Shown here one piece after another: positions 36,153-47,322 of a stretch of 64,000 bases of DNA. The notes beneath the pieces are model-generated. The model searched no databases. It worked only from the letters and a program-made list of their open reading frames with translations, and had not been told where the DNA came from. Each line of letters opens with the position of its first letter. Position 1 is the first letter of the stretch. A program made the position numbers and the translations under genes. Source of the DNA: Sparassis latifolia (taxonomy: Eukaryota; Basidiomycota; Agaricomycetes; Polyporales; Sparassidaceae); the NCBI GenBank assembly GCA_018466975.1, contig CM031561.1, positions 5,208,001 to 5,272,000 of the forward strand, given 5' to 3'.

Positions 36153-36308
36153 AAAAGTCAACTCTTGGTTAGCTCCCTTATTGCCTTGATTAAGGAGGTC
36201 TGCTTCCTTATTTGGCCAATTAAGGTGAATAAGGAAGAATAACGATGGGGATTTCCTTAATTTTCCCTTAATCAAGGGAATAACCCAGGTAAGCAAGAGT
36301 TGACTTTT
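36153..36308. mobile_element. MITE, 156 bp, near-palindromic
   Basis: Left arm AAAAGTCAACTCTTG(G)TTA...TTGATTAAGG and the inverse at the right end form about 43-bp terminal inverted repeats with few mismatches. No coding capacity. The outer right end TTTTGCTGAT resembles the motif at 6936/15132. Target duplication unclear. Confidence 0.65.
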
Positions 36309-36345
36309 GCTGATAATGCGGTAGGCTGACTTTCAACACACGGCT

Positions 36346-36398
36346 GAGTTTAGATATTTTGCCGATGGACCTCACTCATCGACAAAATTTCTAAACTC
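36346..36398. repeat. Perfect-length hairpin, 22-bp stem
   Basis: Arms 36346-36367 and 36377-36398 pair at 20 of 22 positions (GAGTTTAGA...GATG with CATCGACAAAATTTCTAAACTC-type inverse), loop of 9 nt. Sits where copy C of the same repeat has a different hairpin. Confidence 0.6.
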
Positions 36399-37639
36399 AC
36401 CATTGAGACTCCGACGGTGGCTGTTGCCGTTCCTTGCCGCGCAGTGCCTATACTTGCCAGCCTAAACATTACTAGACAACAGGCTAGGAGTCAATATATC
36501 ACTTTGTAGGCTACTATAGGGCCCTTATCAACTAATACTAGGTGGTCTATTAGACTAATACTAGATGACATATCTAACTATTATAGGGTCATTATAAACA
36601 TGTTTACTAGAACACTTATGAGAGATTACTAGAGACTATCAAAGGTTACTGAAGATTCTTACAAAGTGATGCATTTCCGACTATTGTAAGCTCATTACAA
36701 ACTGACACTAGAGGATATATTAGAAGCCAGTATCATAGGGTGTTGTTGACTTGCTGAAGATTACTAGACAATATACTAAGAGTCAGTAGATGACTTTGTA
36801 GACTATTTAATAGTACAGCTCTTATCAACCCACACAACTTATCAATATATAGTCGGACATTGTAGGATACTGACTACATATTATTAAATGGCAGTGTCAT
36901 TTTTTGTAGTGATTCTTATGTATTACGAGTCAGTAGATGACTTTGTAAACCACTGTAAGGCTCCTATAAACTCAGACTACTCAGTGCAGTCGAATATGGT
37001 AGAATGCTTACTAAACCTTATTATATGACATACTAGGAGTCAGTGGACAATACAATAGACTATTCATAGTTTCTAGGTGGTATATAAGAATTTAGTAGAT
37101 GTCATTGTAGATTGTTGTAAGACTTCTACAAACTGATACTAGGTGGCCTTTCAGACTATTATAACACCTTACAAATAAATACTAGATGTCGTACCAGGCT
37201 ATTATAAAGTCATTAGAATACTGAGCAACTTGCTTAAAGTTAGTCAACTATGTGGTAAGATATTGTAGACACTTACTAGACATTACCAGATCACATTATA
37301 GGACATTATAAGGCCTCTATTAAAAATAACAGGTAGCATGTCAGACTACTGTAAGGTGCTTACAAACTGGTATTAGTTGTCATACTAGAAATCTGATAAC
37401 ATAGTAGACTATTATATATATAACACTTTCAGATATTTTCTTGTATGATGAAAATGATTTGAGTCATGTAAGACCCAACTTTTTGCTGTCAAATAGATGC
37501 CCATTGGAGCAAACATGTAGAAAAAAATCCGAGAAGATTATAAAGATATTACAAAAATTGTAACATGACAATATAATCTAAAATTCTAAGAAACTTCTAT
37601 GAGATAGTTACCTTGGAGTAGGTACATGACATTGTAGGC

Positions 37640-38447
37640 TATTAAAGTAATTCTTGTAAAATGAATATTAATGACTTTTTAGTCATGTTTTTATATAGAT
37701 CTTATAAAATGACATAGTAATATCATTTTGAAGCCGTTTTTCAGTGGATTCTTTTAAAATGCATAGTAGCCACTTTTTAGTAACATTTTAATACACTTTT
37801 TGCAAAACAACATAGTAATATCATTTTGAAGCTGTTTTTCAGTGAATTCTTTTAAAATACATAGTAGCCACTTTTTAGTAACATTTTAATACACTTTTTG
37901 CAAAACAACATAGTAATATCATTTTGAAGCCATTTTTCAGATGAATCTTTTTAAAATGTATACTAGCTACTTTTTAGCAATGTTTTTGTATACTTTTTGC
38001 AAAACATCATAGTAATATCATTTTGAAGCGATTTTTCAGCCGAGTCTTTTAGAATGCATACTAATCACTTTTTAGTAATGTATTTATATAGATTTTATAA
38101 AATGACATAGTAGCGTCATTTTGAAGCCATTTTTCAGCTCAGTCTTTTAGAATGTATACTAGTCACTTTTTAGTAATGTTTTTAAATACTTTTTGCAAAA
38201 TGACATAGTAATATCATTTTGAAGCCATTTTTCAGCTCAGTCTTTTAGAATTTATATGAGTAACTTTTCAGTAATGTTTTAATCTCAATTTTATAAAATG
38301 ACAGAGTAGCATCATTTTAAAGCCATTTTTCATCTGAGTGTTTTAGAATGTATACTAGTCATTTTTTAGTAATGTTTTTATATACTTTTTGCAAAATAGC
38401 ATAGTAATATCATTTTAAAGCCATTTTTTGCCTGAGTCTTTTAAAAT
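37640..38447 (+). repeat. 98-bp tandem array, left part
   Basis: About eight units. The word CATAGTA(A/G)(T/C) recurs at 37713, 37811, 37909, 38008, 38106, 38204, 38302 and 38400, i.e. every 98 bp. The unit contains CACTTTTTAGTAATGTTTTT, TACTTTTTGCAAAA, ATCATTTTGAAGCC and GAGTCTTTTAAAATG. The last unit stops at CTTTTAAAAT, where the 13.4-kb insertion starts. Confidence 0.85.
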
Positions 38448-40230
38448 TACGATTCCTGAGGTACGAAGGAATCATTCTTTATAGGATAGGGCTTCCGCCA
38501 AATTCTGAAGGACATGTCCAAGTGCCCCTATGCATGAGAACAACTTTTCAATACAAATTTGTATGCATGGGCTGCACCTAGTCCTGGGTTAGGTCTAGGG
38601 TTTAACTACAAATGTAGTCCCTGTTGTTACTGTACTACAGCTTGCATACAGTCGGTCTTTCAAAGTGATTGTAGTAGAAACCAACGCGACTTGCATAAAT
38701 AGTAATCAATAGAAGTGCCACAGCAGCCACAGAGAACCAATGCATCATAGTCAGTGAATTTATAGAAGCACATACTAATTCCAACACATAAAAAGCAGTA
38801 CCATTGAAATTCTTGAAGGAACTGGAGCATAATGCTCTGTTAAACCAAGTAAAACTGGCTGAGATATCTGAGTTTTGGATTAGAATGCTCAGTCTGAAGT
38901 GCAGACAAGTTGTATAAATGCCAAAAAATTTTGAGAATGACTCTAAAATGAACATGAACATGTTAGATAGGGTGCCTTATTTTTTTACATGCAGTGCACA
39001 TTGAAGAAACAAGCAGAAATGAGAGAAAATTGAGAAATTGGATTGTAGCACTCCAGCATGTGATCATGATGTTTTGAGAGTAGCACCATCAGATTTAGCT
39101 TGAAAATGCGGTCAGAATGCCTACCAGGTTCATCCAAATCCGAGCAGAATTGAGTGAACTACAAGCCTGGCAAGTTTGGCTACAAGTGTGGTAACAAGTG
39201 CTTGAAGCCGGTAGTGTCACGTGACCTGCCGGGCATGTGACGTGCACATGCTTGTGGCTGAAGACAAACATGCCGAATAAAATGCAGAAAAATCGCAGAA
39301 ATACCAGGAAAATTATGGCATGACCCTTTCATGACATTAGACTTGTAGAAATAACTAGACAATGTTGTAAACCATTGTAAAGTCCTTACAAATCCATACT
39401 AGATGGCATATTAGAATATTGTAAGGCCTTACAAACTAATACTAAAGGGTGTAATAGAATTCAAAAAATGGTACAATAAAGCATTGAAGCAGGGTTACTA
39501 AACACTACTTGACATACTAGCAGTCAATACAACACTTTGTAGGCTATTGTAAGCATCTTACAAAGTGGCACTAGATGACATATCTCACTATTGTAGGATC
39601 ATTATAAACATATTCACTAGGACACTTACAAGAGATTACTAGAGACTATTGAAGGTTACTGAAGATTCTTACAAAGTGATGCCAGGTAACATTTCCGACT
39701 ATTGTAAGTTCATTACAAACTGATACTATAGGATCTATCAGGAGCCAGTATTATAGGGTGTTGTTGACTTGCTGAACATTAATAGACAATATACCAAGAG
39801 TTAGTAGGCGACTTTGTACACTATTTAATAGTATGGCCCTTATCAACCCACACAACTTATCAATATATAGTGGGACATTGTAGGACACTTAGTACACATT
39901 ATTAAATGGCACACTAGGAGTTAGTAGAGAATACAATAACAATTTCTTGTATACATTGTTACAGGCACATCTGTAACAGTTTCCAGTGTCATTTTTTGTA
40001 GTGATTCTTATAGGCACATTTGTAACAGTTTCTAGTTTCATTTTTGTAGTGGTTTGTTAAGGCTCTTTAATCCTTTGTAAACCACTAAAATGAATATTGT
40101 ATAATTTTTAGTCATGTTTTTATATAGATTATATAAAATGACATAGCAATATGAATATTAATAATTTTTAGTCATTTTTTATATAGAATATAAAATGCTA
40201 GCAATATTTCATATTTCAGCTGAATCTTTT
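38448..40230 (+). repeat. Long dispersed repeat, copy B
   Basis: Starts with the left inverted end of the 13.4-kb element, followed by the same 750-bp section as copies A and C, a palindromic spot GTCACGTGAC near 39,218, the TACTAG-rich section (39.36-39.93 kb), about 1.5 units of the 49-bp repeat, and a degenerate piece of the 98-bp unit. Confidence 0.65.
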
Positions 40231-40233
40231 AAC

Positions 40234-40278
40234 TTGCTTGGAGTGGGCCGATGCTAACGCACGGCAAAGACGATTCCT
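40234..40278 (+). repeat. Hairpin terminal motif, internal copy with paired base changes
   Basis: Same motif as at 32711, but the stem is GCCGATGC...GCACGGC (40247-40265): the T-A pair of the other copies is replaced by G-C on both sides. It lies 134-178 nt beyond the stop of the minus-strand peptidase frame, where the 3' end of a minus-strand Helitron would be expected. Confidence 0.55.
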
Positions 40279-40411
40279 GATTTTAATATCTATTAGACCT
40301 ATAGTTCTAATATGTGTTTAGTCTCTTTTCTTGCCCTTATTATTCAAAAGTATTACAGTTGTATATTTTTATAATTAAACATACATTTGGCTATGTTACA
40401 ATCTAGTACAG

Positions 40412-41345
40412 TCATGCTTTAACATATACTATAACAGAACTAATCTTTGATCTACACTTTGTCAGCACTGTTGAATCCATGCTCTCTATTTGTCCCTCTA
40501 GTATACAAGTCTGCCCAGTTGTAACCCCATCATTAAACCAGACACTTCCAGTTTTTGTAATGATACGTGCAGTAAAGTGGAACCCACCATAATAAACTAT
40601 ACCACAGAGTCTATACTTCTGATCCTGCAATTCTAACTCAGATTCCCAGTTAATCTGCAGACTGTTGGTGATGAAACACTGAAAATTTGGCAAAGACTCA
40701 TATTCCAAATTATAAAGTAAGGCACTATTACAGTTAGGACAAACACGCTGAGAGCATCTGGCAAAAATTGCATCCAGCCAGTCTGTACTTGATCTATTCT
40801 TGTAGGACCCAAGTTTGAATGGACTATCTTTCCAAACTACTCTGCTACAATCCCAAATCACTTGTCCATCTGTATTACTCTCAAATTCTATATTACAGTG
40901 ATCACATATAAGTGTGCAAGTCATAATATCTTCAGAGTGATTCAACATCTCCTGGCATAATGCATAGATATCAGTTCCTTCTGTACCTATTACTGGAAAG
41001 ACCTCAGAGTTAACTTGGTGCAAACTTAGTCTGATTCTGTCTCGTGCATTCTCCATTGTCAATTTGCCCAGTTTAACATCATCAAACACTTGTGTAAAAA
41101 GCTGCAGGTGAATATTCTGCTGCTGAACATTGGACATCCACCATTTAGGTGAAGTTGTATATACAGCATGTAAGATTGAGAAGAGACTGTCATAGGCACA
41201 ACTGTATGTTTCTGCATTCCAAATAAAATCTTGTGGTGAAGCCAGATTTCCTGATATTATAGCACTTGTAACCTTTTGTTTCTTAAACTTAGAGCCTGCC
41301 GGATATTCACTATGCTTACGCTTAGCACCACGTGCTGCACCAGGA
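40412..41345 (-). pseudogene. USP-like cysteine peptidase domain at the C-terminal end of the Rep/helicase gene
   Basis: The frame is open from about 41345 to 40412. The catalytic cysteine is in ETYSCAYDSLFSILH (codon 41198-41200), the histidine in GGFHFTARII (codon 40577-40579), followed by SVWFNDGV with a candidate third residue. Between them are two CxxC pairs (CDHCN, CPNC) that may bind zinc. This fold resembles ubiquitin-specific peptidases and is familiar next to Helitron-type helicases in Agaricomycetes. The catalytic residues look intact, but a frameshift near a 75-bp duplication at about 41,410-41,530 separates it from the helicase frame. A role in processing the polyprotein or in removing ubiquitin from host factors is inference. 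Confidence 0.7.
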
Positions 41346-41348
41346 TTA

Positions 41349-42305
41349 TTACTTAGAGTAATAAGGCTTTTTGTTCCTGCAGCTGCTACATAGCTGAGCA
41401 GCTGCTAGTTGGTGTCTTAGTTCCTGCAGTGTCTGTAGTGGATCCTTTCTTTGAGCTAACTTTAGAGCTTGATGTTCTGCTCGAGTTGGTGTCTTAGTTC
41501 CTGCAGTGTCTGTAGTGGATCCTTTCTTTGGTTTCTCCAAAAGTTTAAAAGGTGCAATTTCCAGTGGCTTCTCAATCATGTATAGTACCTCTTTTGACCA
41601 TCTAATAGCTGGATGTACTGTCTTCAGAGTATAATCTTGGCCTTTCCATGTACGATATGCATGTATGACTGCACCATGAGTAGGACCGTCAATAAATGCA
41701 GGCAATTTCTTGCTGTATTGCAGCCTGGTTATTTCATCTAACAGTTCCAAGTCTCGAAATTCTTGTCTTAAGTAGCCAGTTATGCCACCAGTAAGCTTTG
41801 CTGGATCAAATCCTTGCACAAGTATTGTACCTGCATATGTTGAACCTCGTGATAGACAGGTATATATAGACTGATGTGTTCGACAGTTCTGAAGATCACA
41901 TATATTATCTGGACGAGTTCTGCCTTGAGAATTGAAGTCTGTCATTGCAAAGTTTGGAATTACTGCCACTTGATCTCGACTTATATGCAGGCGTGCACCA
42001 TTGGGCATTACACAGTCAATCTCTTGTACTTGATGTGTAATAGGAACAACATTCAGGGGTAAGCCATCTAATTGAATAGGAGATGGAGGTGCAGTCAACT
42101 TTACAAATAGAGTATCAAGAGCCATTTTATCTTGAGTAAGTGGTCGTGACTTCCAGCCAACTACAATGCCTTCAGCACCATTGGTGACACCACATTCAGT
42201 TGCTTTATTGTTCTTAATCATAACTGGCAGCCAAATACATAAGGATAATTTACCTGGATGATGATTGGTACAACAGTGTGGCAAGTTCCAGAGTTTTTCC
42301 TGCAA
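41349..42305 (-). pseudogene. C-terminal part of PIF1-type helicase
   Basis: In phase with the upstream frame but separated by a TGA (42330-42332). It carries the end of the helicase domain: GKLSLCIWLPVMIKNNKATECGVTNGAEG (a 2B-like block), then MTDFNSQGRTRPDNICDLQ and SIYTCLSRGSTYAGTILV, the last PIF1 motif, in which NSQG stands for the usual (S/A)QG. The end (KKGSTTDTAGTKTPTRAEH) lies in a 47-bp repeat occurring twice with 75-bp spacing, the second copy in another frame. Confidence 0.8.
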
Positions 42306-42329
42306 GTGTGGACTGATCTTATTTGATGA

Positions 42330-44960
42330 TCACTTAGGATCTACTGTAGCAGACTTCTTCTTTGATTTTCTCTTCTTGTTACTAGTATCTTCTGACTTCC
42401 AGCTGTCTACAGAATAAAATGTCTGAAGTGTCTGACCAGTCTCTCTGGCAAATTGTGCAGAGCCAAGTTCATTAATTCGATCCCGATATGCATTGAAGCT
42501 TATTATGATAGACACATTTCTGAATCTTGTCTGAGAGAGTTTAGGTTTGTCAGGACCCCTCTCAGCTATTCTAGACTGGAGCAGCTTAATGTCTGCCTTA
42601 GTACAAGACTTGTATCTTAAATTCTCTAGTGCTGTTCGCAACTTCTTGTCTTCTTCACTTTGTGATCGTTGTCGCATGTTCTCTCGCAGAACAACTACAG
42701 TAGTGACCTGATGCCATAGTGCCTTGCCAATAGAGGCCTCCTGCTGTGAAGGACTATATGTTGTATGAATAACTGGTTCAATCTTATGAGAATATAATGG
42801 ACAGTTGTCAACTGCAGGTGGTAGCTGTGCAAAGTCTCCAGCAAAAATCATATTAATTCCACCAAAGGGTTCTTCATTGGCCATTGCCTTGCACATACGA
42901 GCACAGATTTTATAAAGACTCTTGCAATCAATCATAGAAACTTCATCCACAAAGATATAGTCTACATCCTTTAGTTGTGCATGAACTTGACTAAGTTTTG
43001 CAACAGACTCTGAGCCATACTGACTCAATCCAAGTACAGAGTGGTAAGTTGAACCAGATATTAATGCTGCAGCTGCACCAGTAGGGGCAATACACATAAA
43101 TCTATAGCTTTCCTCTTGTGTAGTAAAAAAATCAATCAATGCTTTAATTACTTGTGACTTGCCAGTGCCGGCCATACCACCTGAGTACATTTTCAACTGC
43201 TCCCCACTAGGCTGAACTGCATGATTAGCAACTATGCGAAATGCACACTCTTGTTCTTTATTCAGACTGAATTTCTGCACTGTCTGATCAATCAATTGTT
43301 GACTATCCTTATTTGATGCTTTGAATGACTTGTCAAGATAGGATCGGTCAATAATCTTTACTTGGTCAATGGAATTGACTGCTTCAGTAGTAGACTGACT
43401 AGACTTCTTAGTTGCTGCTTGTGTTTCTCGAGCCTGCAGAATTGCATCACACTTCTCTAGAAGCAATGTTTTCCAAGCATTTCTGGTGCGACTTTGACCA
43501 GTTTGTATTGCAATTTCAGGATCAACAAAGCCTGGTTTTTGATTTAGTGGAAGTGCATCCATTGCACCAGAAGTTTGTAGCATGCGCTCTGCTTCTTGCA
43601 TTTGTGCTGTACGGAACAATGCAGACCGATTTGGTTCATCATACTGGTCCAGGTTAAGCATACTTGCTTCATCAGCAAGGTCAGCTCGAGCTTCATCACC
43701 ATAGTACTCACTGTCAAAGTGATCTAACAAGTCATCATTTGCATCAAAGGGAAGAACATTTACACCCTTTCCTGCATCATTGCATTCATACCTAAGATTA
43801 AAAAACTTTAAAAGCTCATGCTGTCTCTCATTAAATTTATATTGATTGAAAGAATCATCCCAAGTCACATCACTGTCTACCTTCAGCTCAAGTTCAGTCC
43901 ACCATGGTTTAAATAAAGTAAGCATAGTCATACAATAATCTTCACGATTTCCTTTATCTCGCCTAGGCAATGCTCCACCTACAAAGTTAGGTACCTGTGC
44001 ATATCGCTCTGCTACTAGTCGCATGTAGTGTGTCTCGTACTGTGGGTGATCTTTAGAAAATTGATACCATGTATAAGAGCCCTTGTCTGAATCAGGATCT
44101 GAGGTTTCACAGTCTTCTGGTGATTTACCATCATATTCTTCATCTTCAGAGTCATTTTCTGTTAGTGCAATTTTTGGCAGTGCATGCCAATCACCTACTT
44201 CAAGTTTCTTAAGATAAACATCTAACTCTGCAAGATCTTTGCAGGATGTATATGGCTCCCAAGTTGTATCACCTAGAGTCCATTGTACGTGGAATTCAAC
44301 TCTTCGACCAATCCAGCGATGATTAGTGATAGTGTCCACTTCAAACTTATTTTCTTTGCCTTCACTATATTTTTTAGACATCTTCTTCTTATCTGCACGT
44401 CGAATCCAGTCATACAAACTAATTGACTCAAGTTCTGGAGGCCGATGCATATAGTCAACCACTGGTGAGATCCCAATATACTTTCCATTGCTTTGACCTA
44501 GTATGACCTTGTCTGGAACTTGTCGTTCATTTCCTTCAGGTTCAGATGTCTGCCAGGCCTTTTCAACCTCTTTGACATAACTGCGCCAGTAGCAGACTTT
44601 GAAGTCATGACTTTTATAGTGGTCTGGATGCTGCAGTAAATATAAACATGTCATTGGTCCTCCAATCTCAGACTTTGCTGTAAGAGAGTTTACAATCTTT
44701 GTCATAATCTTCCGTTCTTTCTGCAGTCGATCTAAGTCACCCTCTACAATATCTGAATTTCGTTCAAATACAGCCTGCACTGCCTGAAATATGGTATGTG
44801 TCTTTAATGGAGACTTTGTAATATAGTCTGTAACATATGCAATGACAGACTTGACTGCAGTACCAGACAGCAAGCTGGTTACATCAGTATTACAACGCAG
44901 AAGATAAGTTACCACTGGAGTATACCAGTTAATCCAGGCTTCACCCTTTTTCTGATTCAA
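42330..44960 (-). CDS. Helitron-type Rep (C-terminal part), chromodomain and PIF1 helicase
   Basis: An 876-residue open frame. Residues 25-60 hold the Rep tyrosine motif (AYVTDYITKSPLKTH). Residues 206-254 form a chromodomain: FEVDTITNHRWIGRR, VEFHVQWTLGDTTWEP and a C-terminal helix LAELDVYLKKL. Residues 322-400 are the conserved block VPNFVGGALPRRDKGNRE...LTLFKPWW...FFNLRYEC. The helicase has Walker A GTGKS near 597-601, Walker B FVDEVS near 671, then GDFAQLPPA and LRENMRQRS. It ends at a TGA just before more helicase sequence in the same phase. Rep nicks and rejoins single strands, the helicase unwinds. Relatives I know have a non-conserved linker where the chromodomain sits. Confidence 0.88.
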   Translation of the reverse strand: MNQKKGEAWINWYTPVVTYLLRCNTDVTSLLSGTAVKSVIAYVTDYITKSPLKTHTIFQAVQAVFERNSDIVEGDLDRLQKERKIMTKIVNSLTAKSEIGGPMTCLYLLQHPDHYKSHDFKVCYWRSYVKEVEKAWQTSEPEGNERQVPDKVILGQSNGKYIGISPVVDYMHRPPELESISLYDWIRRADKKKMSKKYSEGKENKFEVDTITNHRWIGRRVEFHVQWTLGDTTWEPYTSCKDLAELDVYLKKLEVGDWHALPKIALTENDSEDEEYDGKSPEDCETSDPDSDKGSYTWYQFSKDHPQYETHYMRLVAERYAQVPNFVGGALPRRDKGNREDYCMTMLTLFKPWWTELELKVDSDVTWDDSFNQYKFNERQHELLKFFNLRYECNDAGKGVNVLPFDANDDLLDHFDSEYYGDEARADLADEASMLNLDQYDEPNRSALFRTAQMQEAERMLQTSGAMDALPLNQKPGFVDPEIAIQTGQSRTRNAWKTLLLEKCDAILQARETQAATKKSSQSTTEAVNSIDQVKIIDRSYLDKSFKASNKDSQQLIDQTVQKFSLNKEQECAFRIVANHAVQPSGEQLKMYSGGMAGTGKSQVIKALIDFFTTQEESYRFMCIAPTGAAAALISGSTYHSVLGLSQYGSESVAKLSQVHAQLKDVDYIFVDEVSMIDCKSLYKICARMCKAMANEEPFGGINMIFAGDFAQLPPAVDNCPLYSHKIEPVIHTTYSPSQQEASIGKALWHQVTTVVVLRENMRQRSQSEEDKKLRTALENLRYKSCTKADIKLLQSRIAERGPDKPKLSQTRFRNVSIIISFNAYRDRINELGSAQFARETGQTLQTFYSVDSWKSEDTSNKKRKSKKKSATVDPK

Positions 44961-45220
44961 TGCACCAGTCTCAGGATCAACTGTAGTCTCTAAAAATGTA
45001 TCTCTAGAAAAGCGTGCTTTGCAGGAACCATTCTTATCTATACATCCTTTATGGCAAGAATGTCTGTTAGATCGATAAATAAGTTCATCAACTACATATG
45101 TGAACTTACTCCATCATGAGGAAGATGCAGTACATAGTGAACATATACCACAATTCTCAGAACAAGATGTTGCTACTTTTTCTGGCAGTGTTTCTGTAGG
45201 TGGAACACGCATAGGGTGTG
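44961..45220 (-). pseudogene. Rep linker with zinc-binding cysteines, contains a stop
   Basis: Continuous in phase with the frame that follows. It reads VPPTETLPEKVATSCSENCG, then a TGA at about 45117-45119, then YVVDELIYRSNRHSCHKGC...GSCKARFSRD. The cysteines and histidine suggest a zinc site. A frameshift near 45,230 separates it from the upstream Rep frame. Confidence 0.65.
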
Positions 45221-46459
45221 CTACCGGGTAGTCTCTTTTTCTATATGTTCTTGAACATCGGCCATAGTTCCATTCAAAAATTCTCCAACATGAACACTTT
45301 CCAAGTACTCCACCATATGTCTTTGAAAATCTGAGTTTGGATCTACTATTTTATCACGAATTTCCTGGGGTGTAAGTGCAGACTTTAGCCAGCCAAGCAT
45401 ATGCATATGAAGTGTTAGGTGACTCTGTTGCTCTACAGTACCATAATAACCGGAGGTTTTCCCATATAGCCCAGAACGCTTAAGTCCAACACCAAGAACA
45501 TGCTTTAAAAACAGCTCAACCATCATTTTGAAAAAGCGTGCTCCTGCCACTGGATTATTTCCAATCAGACGAATGCGATCATCATAGTTGCAAAACTCAG
45601 AAAAGTATGTCTGCTTAGTGTCTGCAAAATACAGTGCAATTGGATGATTGATGTCTGCCAGTGAAAATGTTATAAACCAGGATGGTGCTCCAAGATATGA
45701 GGTAAGTGCCCAAATTTCATTCCACATCCATTTTCTATTTGTCTTAGAGCCATCCACCTTGCCATCCACATATTTCAAGTCATCTAATATTCTAAAGCAT
45801 TCCTTCTCTTCCTCTGTTTCTGCCTTTACATGACCTTTCTCAAGTCTCTGTATCAAGTCTGTCAGTGTGTCACTATTCAGACTGAACAAACGCTCTGCAA
45901 TATCAGTAAATCGAGCCTTGTCAGCAAGCAAAAATCCACCAGTAGTACATTGTTTAATTTGTTCATGATTGAATGCAATAAGTGGAAAGACATGATCAAG
46001 CTGGAAGCGCTTATCATGATACATTAGAAGTTGCTTCTTTCGTTCACGGTCAGATATTTTCTTAAATCCTCGAATATTGCCAAATCCACCCAAACCATAT
46101 GGAAACAACCATGGAAACATTCTTGGATATAGTTGTGGATTATTGTACAGTGATTCAGCTTGTTCAGAATGTCCAACTGCAAGCACCTTGCCACCTTGTT
46201 TGAAGTGTGCTATTGCTTTTGCACGAACTTTCTGTGGATCATTCTTGAGCAGTTCACTAAGTTCATCACTTATTAAACTATGCACAGTAAATGGACATTG
46301 TCCTTCTAGTGCACCTTGGTCTGGTTCGATATCATTTACTGCACTTGACTCAGCATCTTTATTTGACTCTACATAGTGATAGTCCACAATAACTGGAGGT
46401 ACATCCTCAGGATATTCCTGCAAATTCTTGTATGAAATCTCAAGATCAGTGTAATCCAA
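45221..46459 (-). pseudogene. Helitron-type Rep, HUH endonuclease part
   Basis: 412 residues open. Conserved blocks of the Helitron_like_N domain are visible: YPRMFPWLFPYGLGGFGN, SWFITFSLADINHP, GNNPVAGARFFKMMVELFLKHVLG, and the HUH signature SHLTLHMHMLGWL. The tyrosines needed for strand transfer are in the next frame (AYVTDY). The 5' side is cut from the preceding frame by a one-base shift at about 46,513. Confidence 0.85.
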
Positions 46460-46506
46460 ATGATTTAACTTCAGCCATTCAAGTGCTGCTGTAACCCGAT
46501 TACGTC

Positions 46507-46767
46507 TTACAAGGAAAGGTGTCGTTGGAAATCAGAGGGTGTTGGCTTGGCTGGCCCAGTATATAGGAATGCAAGAACTTCATCTAAGTCTTCACGTTTA
46601 GGTGGAAGCACTGAATAAACCTTGGGAATTGGCACGGCATGACATATGGCATTTGCTCGCATCTTGTGCATACCAGAAGAAGCTACTCGTACAACACAGT
46701 AATTATGCATAACACAAGAGATAAGCATTTGCTCAGTCCATGAAAGGTCTTGCAACTCATCTGGCAC
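46507..46767 (-). pseudogene. Rep gene fragment, region before the HUH domain
   Basis: Reads DELQDLSWTEQMLISCVMHN, SSGMHKMRANAICHAVPIPK and LPPKREDLDEVLAFLYTGPA, the segment usually annotated as DUF6570 or N-terminal to Helitron_like_N in fungal Helitron proteins. Frameshifts lie on both sides (about 46,810 and 46,513). Confidence 0.75.
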
Positions 46768-46808
46768 TTCACCTAGCCATAGTCCATTAGCAAGTGCACT
46801 AACTGCGA

Positions 46809-47114
46809 CTACTTCTTTTTGTAGTGAGCGTACACATGCAGTGCATATTCAATACACTTTGAATCAATAATCGGTCCTTTAAGTTCTTCTATAGAATCAT
46901 TCTTCATTTTATGCTCACAACGAGTAACATCAAATGCTTCAAGGACATCTAAGTCAATATTTACTTCACTTACAGGGGTTAAATGTGTTATAGGAGTAAG
47001 CATTGCACAAACTGCACATCCAGCCTCTAGAAGTTTATCTCTCACTATGTCATCACAAAAGCCTTGTATTGTTTTAGTCAATAACTGCTGAGATGGAGGT
47101 AAAGGTGGAAACAC
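46809..47114 (-). pseudogene. Rep gene fragment with CxxC motif
   Basis: Reads FCDDIVRDKLLEAGCAVCAM and a 50-residue continuation ending in HVYAHYKKK. The next base shift restores VVAVSALANGLWLGEVPDEL, the expected family sequence. Confidence 0.7.
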
Positions 47115-47322
47115 ATGTTGCTTCTCATAATTTATCTCTGCAAGTCTATGAACCTTCTGATAGGCAGGATCTGTGACATGAGATTGTTGTCGCTTCTGCT
47201 CTCTATACCTTCTTTCTGTGACATGAGATTGTTGTCGCTTCTGCCCTATATTTTTCTAGCTCAATGATAATGAAGTTGCATTAAAAATACATTTAAAGTC
47301 TGCACATTGCATGCAAGAATGT

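Larger units (their letters stand above)
35187..36920 (+). repeat. Long dispersed repeat, copy A
   Basis: Begins with a palindromic block ACGATTCCTGAGATATGAAGGAATCGTTCT and CCTGGGTTAGGTCTAGGG, then a 750-bp section shared with copies B (38.45 kb) and C (48.6 kb), then the TACTAG-rich section, then one TTTTTTGTAGTGATTCTTAT unit. It contains an internal duplication of about 175 bp (35.80-35.95 versus 35.97-36.12 kb) and a MITE at 36153. Confidence 0.65.
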
